Positions 1-4,697 of a DNA stretch of 11,417 bases are shown here, piece after piece. Below the pieces are notes generated by a model. The model did not search any database. It was not told the DNA's origin and was given only the letters and a program-made list of their open reading frames with translations. The stretch's first letter is position 1. Each line of letters starts with the position of its first letter. The position numbers and the translations under genes were made by a program. The stretch is from Bacteroidales bacterium UBA3724 (GTDB lineage: Bacteria; Bacteroidota; Bacteroidia; Bacteroidales; P3), in the NCBI GenBank assembly GCA_002371315.1, contig DFHL01000106.1, forward strand, positions 1 through 11,417, given 5' to 3'.

Positions 1-1086
1 GCCGACGGCGTGCCGCAGCACTTGGTGATGAAGCTGACCCGCGCCAAATTCGAGCAGCTTTGCGACGACCTGATCCAGGCCACCATCGAGCCCTGCCGTC
101 AGGCTATGAAGGACGCTGGACTTACGAACAGCGATATAAATGAAGTTATTCTGGTGGGCGGTTCGACCCGTATCCCCGCCGTGCAGAAGAAGGTCGAAGA
201 GTTCTTCGGCAAGACCCCCAACAAGGGTGTCAACCCCGACGAAGTCGTGGCCATCGGCGCTGCCATCCAGGGCGGTGTGCTGACCGGCGAGGTGAAGGAT
301 GTGCTGCTGCTTGATGTCACTCCTCTTTCGCTGGGTATCGAGACCCTCGGCGGCGTGATGACGCGTCTGATTGACGCCAACACCACCATCCCGACCAAGA
401 AGAGCCAGGTTTTCAGCACCGCTGCCGACAACCAGCCTGAGGTCGAAATCCACGTGCTGCAGGGCGAGCGCCCGATGGCAGCCGACAACAAGACCATCGG
501 CCGCTTCCACCTGGCCGGCATTCCGCCAGCACCGCGTGGAGTACCCCAGATTGAGGTCACTTTCGACATCGACGCCAACGGCATCCTCAACGTCAGCGCT
601 TTGGATAAAGCCACCGGCAAGAGCCAGAACATCCGCATCGAGGCTTCGAGCGGTCTGAGCGACGACGAAATCAAGCGTATGAAGGCCGAGGCCGAGGCCC
701 ACGCCGCCGACGACAAGAAGGCCAAGGAGGAGATTGAAAAGATCAACGCTGCCGACAGTATGATCTTCCAGAGCGAGAAGAACCTGAAGGACTACGGCGA
801 CAAGCTGCCCGCCGACAAGAAGAGCGCCATCGAGAACGCCCTCAACGAACTGAAGGCCGCCCACAGCGCCCGCAACGTTGCCGGCATCGACCAGGCAATG
901 GAGAAGATTAACGCCGCTTGGCAGGCCGCCAGCCAGGATATGTACAACGCCCAGCAGCAGGCCGGCCCCCAGAACCCCGGCGCCGGCTTCCAAGGCAACC
1001 CCGGCCAGCAAGGCCCGCAGGGCGGTAACGGTTCCAAAGGCAACGACGACACCGTCACCGACGTCGACTACGAAGAGGTGAAATAA
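1..1086 (+). CDS. dnaK: Chaperone DnaK (Hsp70), C-terminal part
   Basis: This is the 3' part of the Hsp70 chaperone gene, open in frame from base 1, so the N-terminal roughly 40% lies outside the window. DnaK binds exposed hydrophobic peptide stretches in the cytoplasm and releases them in an ATP cycle driven by DnaJ and GrpE. Visible in order: the end of the ATPase domain with the phosphate/adenosine motif VGGSTRIPAVQ and the NPDEVVAIGAA segment; the linker VLLLDVTPLSLGIE; the beta-sandwich substrate domain (TTIPTKKSQVFSTA, VLQGERPMAADN, FDIDANGILNVSA); the helical lid; and a Q/G/N-rich tail ending DVDYEEVK. About 361 residues are visible out of the usual 630-640. The GC-rich codon use matches the GH78 block rather than the gene that follows. 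A hairpin terminator lies 18 bp after the stop. Long ORFs on the opposite strand are shadows. Identification is essentially certain. Confidence 0.98.
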   Translation, partial: ADGVPQHLVMKLTRAKFEQLCDDLIQATIEPCRQAMKDAGLTNSDINEVILVGGSTRIPAVQKKVEEFFGKTPNKGVNPDEVVAIGAAIQGGVLTGEVKDVLLLDVTPLSLGIETLGGVMTRLIDANTTIPTKKSQVFSTAADNQPEVEIHVLQGERPMAADNKTIGRFHLAGIPPAPRGVPQIEVTFDIDANGILNVSALDKATGKSQNIRIEASSGLSDDEIKRMKAEAEAHAADDKKAKEEIEKINAADSMIFQSEKNLKDYGDKLPADKKSAIENALNELKAAHSARNVAGIDQAMEKINAAWQAASQDMYNAQQQAGPQNPGAGFQGNPGQQGPQGGNGSKGNDDTVTDVDYEEVK

Positions 1087-1104
1087 GATAATACATCCAC
1101 TTAC

Positions 1105-1136
1105 TAGAGGGTGTCATAAGGCACCCTCTACTTTTC
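1105..1136 (+). terminator. Rho-independent terminator of dnaK
   Basis: A perfect 9-bp inverted repeat, TAGAGGGTG / CACCCTCTA (1105-1113 and 1122-1130), extends by two further pairs (one G-T) to an ATAA loop. CTTTTCT follows directly. It lies 18 bp after the dnaK stop and 36 bp before the next start, so the NYN gene probably needs its own promoter or depends on read-through. Confidence 0.85.
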
Positions 1137-1166
1137 TAAACTAAAAACTAAACTAAAAAAAATCAA

Positions 1167-1967
1167 ATGAATGATAACAATTTAAAGCTAGCAGTTCTCA
1201 TCGACGCAGACAATGTTTCATATAAATACTTAAAGGCGCTATTCGACGAGGTTGCTCAATATGGTATTGCATGTGTAAAAAGAGTATATGGAGACTGGTC
1301 TTCCACTTTGCTTAGTCCATGGAAAAATGAAGCCTTACTGCACTCTATTACTCCTATACAGCAGTTTAGTTATACAACAGGGAAAAACTCAACTGATTCT
1401 GCAATGATAATTGACGCCATGGATATTCTATATTCAAACAATGTGGAGGGATTCTGCCTTGTGTCAAGTGATAGCGACTTCACACGACTTGCGTCACGTC
1501 TTCGTGAATCAGGAAAACTTGTAATTGGCTTTGGTGAGAGCAAAACACCTCAACCGTTCAGAACAGCGTGCAATAAATTCATATGTTTGGATTTAATTAA
1601 CACATCCAGTGTCACGGAAGTGGGAAATACCACTTCTGCCACAAAGAAAGGCGCAAAAGGAACAAAAGTGGAGAAAACGACATCAGCCACTGAAACGTCT
1701 TCTGTGTCACCCTCCAAAATTCCATCTGAGGTGGTTGAATTATTAAGGAAAATCGTCGAAGAAAATAGTGTTGAGGCGGAACGCTGGGTATTTCTCGCAA
1801 AGGTCGGGGGATTGGTCAACCGATACAAATCAGATTTTGACTATCGAGCATATGGAGCGAAATCACTTTCTGATTTGTTTGAGATGCTTGGTGACCAATT
1901 TGAGATTCAAATACGAGACACTTCGAATCCCAATATAAAGCATTACTTTGTTCGGTGTAAACAATAA
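1167..1967 (+). CDS. NYN domain (PIN-like) protein with C-terminal OST-HTH/LOTUS-like domain
   Basis: A 266-residue protein, probably an RNA-acting nuclease or RNA-binding regulator of the LabA/MARF1-like NYN family. Residues about 5-145 form the NYN fold, and the acidic residues expected at a PIN-like metal site are present: D13 and D15 in LIDADN, D77 and D83 in TDSAMIIDAMD, and D102 and D104 in SSDSDF. Residues about 146-185 are a Thr/Ser/Lys-rich linker. Residues about 186-264 look like an OST-HTH/LOTUS domain (PSEVVELLRKIV, KSLSDLFEMLGDQFEI, HYFVRC). LOTUS domains bind RNA, including G-rich RNA, in other proteins. The ATG at 1167 is preceded by an A-rich leader without a Shine-Dalgarno sequence, which is common in Bacteroidetes. 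The gene is much more AT-rich than dnaK beside it, suggesting acquisition or low expression. Family assignment is good; the target RNA and biological role are unknown. Confidence 0.88.
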   Translation: MNDNNLKLAVLIDADNVSYKYLKALFDEVAQYGIACVKRVYGDWSSTLLSPWKNEALLHSITPIQQFSYTTGKNSTDSAMIIDAMDILYSNNVEGFCLVSSDSDFTRLASRLRESGKLVIGFGESKTPQPFRTACNKFICLDLINTSSVTEVGNTTSATKKGAKGTKVEKTTSATETSSVSPSKIPSEVVELLRKIVEENSVEAERWVFLAKVGGLVNRYKSDFDYRAYGAKSLSDLFEMLGDQFEIQIRDTSNPNIKHYFVRCKQ

Positions 1968-2033
1968 TAATTCCCCACGCAGATTACCGCGGCATTTTCA
2001 TATGTAGAGTGCTTCTCATATACAAAAGTCTCG

Positions 2034-2116
2034 GCAGATGCTCATCTCGTTCTAGCGAGATGAGCATCTCGCTAGATATGAGATGAGCATCTCGTGAGAA
2101 CGAGATGCTCATCTGC
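2034..2116. repeat. Cluster of four quasi-palindromes between convergent genes
   Basis: Four copies of one 10-mer lie in 77 bp: GATGCTCATC at 2037-2046 and 2104-2113, and its reverse complement GATGAGCATC at 2059-2068 and 2082-2091. Each copy is itself a near-palindrome (GATG-2 nt-CATC). The second lies in a perfect 12-bp-arm hairpin with a 2-nt gap (2051-2076). The outer copies also pair with each other (2034-2053 with 2097-2116, except for the central dinucleotide), so the block can fold as one long cruciform or as a row of small hairpins. It lies between the stops of the NYN and HU genes. It may act as a two-way terminator, although no T-tract flanks it, or it may be a REP-like repeat. The structure is certain; the role is inferred. 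Confidence 0.9.
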
Positions 2117-2141
2117 TAAAAGCTAGTTGCGCTCACCAATT

Positions 2142-2546
2142 TTACTTCTTCTTCGAGGCAAGGCTTTCGACAGGCTTGAATATGGCCTTGTCGAGAGCTT
2201 CGCGCATCGTTTTCGAGATACGGAAGCGCAGATTAACCTTCTTGATGTCATCTGCCGATACCTTCTTCTCCTCTTTCTCACCCTCTGCGGTGATGGTGAG
2301 ATTGAACGTGCCGAGGTCACCAAGTTGCACCGTATGACCGTCGAGCAGCATACGCGACACAACTTTCTCCAGCTGATAAACTGCCATTTCTGCCTCCTTG
2401 GGGTTCAAGGTCGTCTCGTCGGAAAGCATTTTGGCAACATCGTGCTCGTCCACCTTGCCGATGCTCTTGATTACAGGGTACCATTTGCGATCACCTTTCG
2501 GGTTGCGCAGATTAACGCGCTGAACTTTGTTGTAAAAGATAGCCAT
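2142..2546 (-). CDS. HU-family DNA-binding protein, long Bacteroidetes type
   Basis: A 134-residue HU/IHF-fold protein of the Bacteroidetes type that begins with MAIFYNKVQRVNLRNP instead of the short helix of E. coli HU. Visible parts: the N-terminal extension with a basic NPKGDRKWYP segment (about 1-25); the dimerisation helices (KVDEHDVAKMLSDETTLNPKEAEMAVYQLEKVVSRML); the beta-saddle with VQLGDLGTFNLTITAEG, where classical HU has GFGxF; and a C-terminal tail with VNLRFRISKTMREAL ending in SKKK. The conserved DNA-intercalating proline arm of E. coli HU is not obvious, as usual in this subfamily. It probably binds and bends DNA as a nucleoid protein. It is transcribed towards the palindrome cluster and converges with the NYN gene. 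Family is secure; whether it is the main nucleoid HU or an accessory copy cannot be told. Confidence 0.93.
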   Translation of the reverse strand: MAIFYNKVQRVNLRNPKGDRKWYPVIKSIGKVDEHDVAKMLSDETTLNPKEAEMAVYQLEKVVSRMLLDGHTVQLGDLGTFNLTITAEGEKEEKKVSADDIKKVNLRFRISKTMREALDKAIFKPVESLASKKK

Positions 2547-2587
2547 AGTTACTTTTTTATTGGTTTATAATTCGATGAATGCGGTTG

Positions 2588-2617
2588 TGAAGGTACACAA
2601 TATTTCCGACATGTAAA
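2588..2617 (-). promoter_or_regulatory. Weak candidate promoter for the HU gene
   Basis: Read on the minus strand, TACCTTCA (2588-2595) resembles the Bacteroidetes -7 element TAnnTTTG with two changes. TTTA (2614-2617) lies 18 bp upstream, where TTTG is expected. It sits about 40 bp before the HU start and just after the terminator of the upstream operon, the right place for a promoter. The match is imperfect. Confidence 0.35.
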
Positions 2618-2661
2618 AATAAAAATGAAATAGGCAAGCATTTCGTACACTTGCCTATTTC
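2615..2661 (-). terminator. Rho-independent terminator of the small exported-protein operon
   Basis: A perfect 12-bp inverted repeat, GAAATAGGCAAG (2627-2638) with CTTGCCTATTTC (2650-2661), has an 11-nt loop. On the minus strand it is followed by ATTTTTATTTTT (2615-2626). The hairpin begins only 4 bp after the stop codon at 2666, so it ends the 3557-2666 transcript and insulates the HU gene. Confidence 0.9.
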
Positions 2662-2665
2662 TCTA

Positions 2666-3121
2666 TCATCTATTTTTCTTCCATCTTTTATAGTTCTCTT
2701 TACATTGTTCCAATGCTTGTGTTGCAGGATAGTAACCCGCCTTTATGGCCTTTTTGTATTCTTTCTTTGCTTTTCTGTATTCGTGCAGTTTCTCATAGGT
2801 TTGTCCTCTATCATAATATAATTTATCTGTATGCCATCCGAAACTCAACGCATAGTCAGAATAATAGATAAAACCATTGTAGTCTAGCACTTGCAATCTT
2901 TCATAGGCAAGTGCCTGATACTTCTCGCAGTTTGCTTTGTTGCTCATTTGCCGTGCGTACTCGGCACGAGCATACATTTCAAGCTCTTGTTGTGACATCG
3001 GTTTGTACTCTGGGGTGATTGTTACATATCTTCCTCTCCCCTGAGCTGACGATGCGCTACAAAATGTTGCCATTAGAATGACGACAATTGCGAATCTTTT
3101 CAGTGTGCTATTATTGTTCAT
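2666..3121 (-). CDS. Small exported TPR-like protein
   Basis: A 151-residue protein starting at the ATG at 3121. An in-frame ATG at 3232 exists, but the extra 37 residues lie wholly inside the upstream gene, and starting at 3121 exposes a clear signal peptide (basic start NNNSTLKR, hydrophobic core FAIVVILMATF, then SASSAQ). The mature part is basic and aromatic. Its C-terminal half (TDKLYYDRGQTYEKLHEYRKAKKEYKKAIKAGY) matches a tetratricopeptide repeat in spacing and in its Y/G/A positions, followed by a partial second helix pair. It is likely periplasmic or surface-attached and may hold partner proteins. The start overlaps the upstream stop by 11 nt, implying translational coupling with the repeat protein. 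Function is unknown; the TPR assignment is moderately sure. Confidence 0.8.
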   Translation of the reverse strand: MNNNSTLKRFAIVVILMATFCSASSAQGRGRYVTITPEYKPMSQQELEMYARAEYARQMSNKANCEKYQALAYERLQVLDYNGFIYYSDYALSFGWHTDKLYYDRGQTYEKLHEYRKAKKEYKKAIKAGYYPATQALEQCKENYKRWKKNR

Positions 3122-3557
3122 AGTATTCCCATTTATCAAGGTAGTTATTGTACTTATAGTATCCAACCATTGTACCACTGGCATTGAAGACTTCATATCG
3201 ACTAAGATATTCATTCCATTTGCGATAACCAATTATATTGCCGTATGAGTCTTTGATGTCTTCTCTATCAAGATACCTGTTGTTATTTCTTGTGCTTTGT
3301 ATATTTCCAGAAGGACTTTTTGTTTCCGTTCGATCAAGGTACTCATTGCGGTTTTCTGTCTTTATTAGTGTGCCGTATGAGTTGTAGTATTCAATACGGT
3401 TGAGGTATGTGTTTTCTTTCGCATAGCCGACCATATTTCCTTGTGAGTCGTAGAATTCGGTTCGGTTAAGATACTGATTGTACTTTTGGGTATAACTTTG
3501 TGCAGAGCACACCCATCCTACGCTAATGAGCAAGCAGAAGATTAATATTCTTTTCAT
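3111..3557 (-). CDS. Secreted protein made of 22-23-residue YLxR repeats
   Basis: A 148-residue protein with a signal peptide (MKRILIFCLLISVGWVCSAQ) and then almost nothing but a tandem repeat. The unit is about 22-23 residues, roughly N-x-Y-L-[ND/S]-R-x-E-x-[YF/K]-[ND]-S-x-G-x-[MI]-x-G-Y-x-K. Five full copies and one partial copy begin at NQYLNR, NTYLNR, NEYLDR, NRYLDR, NEYLSR and NNYLDK. The alternating polar and aromatic pattern with a central SxG turn suggests short beta-hairpins, as in MORN, YwqK-type or YD-type repeats, but I cannot assign a named family. It should be exported to the periplasm or surface. It is the first gene of a two-gene operon with the TPR-like protein. Repeat copies differ at many positions, so the array is old rather than freshly amplified. 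Low GC sets it apart from the GH78 genes. Confidence 0.82.
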   Translation of the reverse strand: MKRILIFCLLISVGWVCSAQSYTQKYNQYLNRTEFYDSQGNMVGYAKENTYLNRIEYYNSYGTLIKTENRNEYLDRTETKSPSGNIQSTRNNNRYLDREDIKDSYGNIIGYRKWNEYLSRYEVFNASGTMVGYYKYNNYLDKWEYYEQ

Positions 3558-3606
3558 TGTTGATGTGGCGGTTTTATCCTGTTGCCTCTTCAGTTTTATA
3601 ATGATT

Positions 3607-3646
3607 AAACAAAATTTCGGCTTCCGGCCTTAGAGCCGGAAGCCGA
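3607..3646 (-). terminator. Strong hairpin terminator
   Basis: A perfect 12-bp GC-rich inverted repeat, TCGGCTTCCGGC (3617-3628) with GCCGGAAGCCGA (3635-3646), has a 6-nt loop. On the minus strand AATTTTGTTT follows, the expected U-rich tract, so it ends a minus-strand transcript arriving from 3650 and above. It separates that transcript from the repeat-protein gene whose start is at 3557. Confidence 0.85.
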
Positions 3647-3706
3647 TGTTAGGGTAAGGATATGAAAAAGGCGCGAAACCTTCGTCTGTAAAAACAATCC
3701 TTATTT

Positions 3707-3826
3707 CTTGGTTTGGGTGACTGGTAATTACCCTTGTAGCAAATAAGGAACGAATGATTCACGCCAATGCGTGAACTTTCCGTTTCCCATTCTCGCTACG
3801 TTCAGATTACCAGTCTTCAAACCAAG
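3707..3826 (-). other. 120-nt nest of five inverted repeats, candidate structured RNA or palindromic element
   Basis: Five perfect inverted repeats are strictly nested about one centre: CTTGGTTTG/CAAACCAAG (3707-3715, 3818-3826), GACTGGTAAT/ATTACCAGTC (3719-3728, 3806-3815), GTAGC/GCTAC (3736-3740, 3795-3799), GAATG/CATTC (3752-3756, 3788-3792) and TTCACGC/GCGTGAA (3758-3764, 3769-3775, loop CAAT). Together they fold the whole stretch into one long interrupted hairpin. The minus strand is preferred because a strong terminator with a U-tract follows at 3646-3607 on that strand and a promoter with a small ORF lies upstream. The same strand has an open frame through the hairpin, with only a 20-residue product from its ATG, which I take to be non-coding or a leader. 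No reverse transcriptase or transposase is adjacent. It could be an ncRNA, an mRNA 3' structure or a MITE-like repeat. Confidence 0.6.
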
Positions 3827-3910
3827 GAGAACAAGCACTTCAAGCTCTATCTATTTTTTCTATTTCTACGTTTTATGTCATAATTGTTTTTTAAGTATAA
3901 ACACTGAATG

Positions 3911-4087
3911 TCAAATTATACGGGTCGTATAGCCTCGTCTGTCATATTCTGTGAGTGTTCGGCATCGTGATCTCACCATATCCTCCATAAGGTCGAAGAA
4001 TGTGTTGACATCCAAGTCTGTTTTCTCGGAGTTCTCACCCGAGCAATCCAGATTGTCAAATATCAGTTTTTCACGTTCTGTTGCCAT
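3911..4087 (-). CDS. 58-residue hypothetical protein with its own promoter
   Basis: A short ORF, ATG at 4087 and TGA at 3911-3913. It encodes a hydrophilic protein with an acidic first half (MATEREKLIFDNLDCSGENS, then EKTDLDVNTFFDLMEDMV) and a basic, Arg/Tyr-rich end (RSRCRTLTEYDRRGYTTRII). It has no signal peptide or membrane segment and includes two cysteines. The middle probably forms one amphipathic helix (VNTFFDLMEDMVRSR). Support for a real gene: a well-formed Bacteroidetes promoter ends 26 bp before the ATG, the next 3' feature is a structured region closed by a terminator, and codon use is not obviously random. I do not recognise the family. A small regulator, an antitoxin-like protein or a chance ORF are all possible. 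Confidence 0.55.
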   Translation of the reverse strand: MATEREKLIFDNLDCSGENSEKTDLDVNTFFDLMEDMVRSRCRTLTEYDRRGYTTRII

Positions 4088-4112
4088 AATCCTATTGCTT
4101 TAATTCGCACTG

Positions 4113-4143
4113 CAAAAGTACAAAGAATAATTTGATTGACAAA
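4113..4143 (-). promoter_or_regulatory. Bacteroidetes-type promoter for the 58-residue ORF
   Basis: On the minus strand, TTTG (4140-4143) and TACTTTTG (4113-4120) are separated by exactly 19 bp. Both match the Bacteroidetes consensus TTTG-N19-21-TAnnTTTG. Transcription should start about 20 bp before the ATG at 4087. It lies just after the stop of the truncated HEPN-like ORF (4151). Confidence 0.75.
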
Positions 4144-4150
4144 AAATATT

Positions 4151-4240
4151 TTACCAGGCCATTTTCAAAACAGTTTCTGTCACTAAAACAATAGCAGTAG
4201 ATAGTACAATCGCGTGGCGTTCTTCGTCGGATAAACTCAT
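4151..4240 (-). pseudogene. Truncated HEPN-like toxin gene start
   Basis: A 29-codon ORF begins with ATGA, its ATG overlapping the TGA stop of the MNT gene, which is the usual coupled arrangement of MNT-HEPN pairs. Its first dozen residues, MSLSDEERHAIV, resemble the N-terminus of Bacteroidetes HEPN proteins (MSLSEEER-like). After about residue 12 the similarity is lost (LSTAIVLVTETVLKMAW) and a stop follows. A HEPN toxin is normally about 110-140 residues and carries an R-x4-6-H ribonuclease motif, which is absent here and in the other minus-strand frames of this stretch. I infer a deletion or replacement that removed the rest of the toxin. The HEPN assignment rests on a short stretch plus context, so it is tentative. 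Confidence 0.6.
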
Positions 4241-4551
4241 AGCTGTATTCCTTCCTCTCTAACGTTATATTTGAATAATGATGGCGGAGCACTGTCCCAT
4301 TGGTCTTTAGTGTATACCAGAGTGTTGATCTCCTCACCAATATCCTGTCCTTTGTCCCACAACTCGTAGGCAATCGCATAGCGTTCGTCGTGAGGTATCG
4401 GAGGCTTGTTGAGCAACACCACAATATCCCAGTCCGAATCCTCGCGTGCATCACCACGGGCACGAGACCCATAGAGTATGATGCTGGCGTCGGGTTCGGA
4501 GCTACGTACTGTGGTACGTATCAAATTCAAAACTGAACTCCTGGTATTCAC
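4237..4551 (-). CDS. MNT-type nucleotidyltransferase (MntA-like antitoxin)
   Basis: A complete 104-residue minimal nucleotidyltransferase of the polymerase-beta superfamily. The hallmark GSx10DxD is intact: G28-S29 in LYGSRARG, then D40 and D42 in SDWDIVVLL. A further acidic position is expected near E74 (IGEEINTLVY). Stand-alone proteins of this size are usually antitoxins of HEPN-MNT (HepT/MntA) modules; in studied cases they inactivate the HEPN ribonuclease by transferring AMP to a tyrosine near its active site. The end (LFKYNVREEGIQL) is the normal C-terminus of the family. The partner gene should follow and does begin with an ATGA overlap, but it is cut short, so this looks like an orphan antitoxin. 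It may still act on a HEPN protein encoded elsewhere. A promoter lies about 50 bp upstream. Confidence 0.92.
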   Translation of the reverse strand: MNTRSSVLNLIRTTVRSSEPDASIILYGSRARGDAREDSDWDIVVLLNKPPIPHDERYAIAYELWDKGQDIGEEINTLVYTKDQWDSAPPSLFKYNVREEGIQL

Positions 4552-4599
4552 AATGCTATGTTTTTAATTATGTCGTATTAATTTTATCGTTTCACGCTG

Positions 4600-4630
4600 C
4601 AAAGATACAAAGATTATTTTATTAGGCAAA
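4600..4630 (-). promoter_or_regulatory. Bacteroidetes-type promoter for the MNT gene
   Basis: On the minus strand, TTTG (4627-4630) is followed after exactly 19 bp by TATCTTTG (4600-4607), a full match to TTTG-N19-21-TAnnTTTG. The predicted transcript has a leader of about 40 nt before the ATG at 4551. The surrounding sequence is nearly the same as that of the promoter at 4113-4143. The remaining bases from here to the GH78 stop at 4698 hold no clear terminator, only a weak ATTATC/GATAAT pair. Confidence 0.75.
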
Positions 4631-4697
4631 ATTTTTCCCCAAATTATCGGCCCATCGTGCCCCATCAAATAGATAATCTCACTGGAGGAAGTGGTGG

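Noticed and set aside
99..746. 215-codon antisense ORF across dnaK
   Set aside because: It is a shadow of the GC-rich dnaK frame; its product is low-complexity Ser/Ala-rich with no recognisable domain.
2034..2116. CRISPR array
   Set aside because: The units alternate in orientation, are only 10-14 bp and have no equal-length unique spacers; no cas genes are seen.
3122..3232. Upstream in-frame ATG at 3232 for the TPR-like protein
   Set aside because: The extra 37 residues overlap the repeat-protein gene and would bury the signal peptide; the ATG at 3121 overlaps the upstream stop as coupled genes do.
3600..3850. Retron msr-msd
   Set aside because: The nested arms and a TAGCGAGA-like stretch on the minus strand recall retron RNA, but no reverse transcriptase is encoded on either side.
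4092..4472. 126-codon minus-strand ORF overlapping the MNT gene in another frame
   Set aside because: It runs out of frame through the MNT gene and across the promoter at 4113-4143; no domain is recognisable, while the MNT frame has a full motif.
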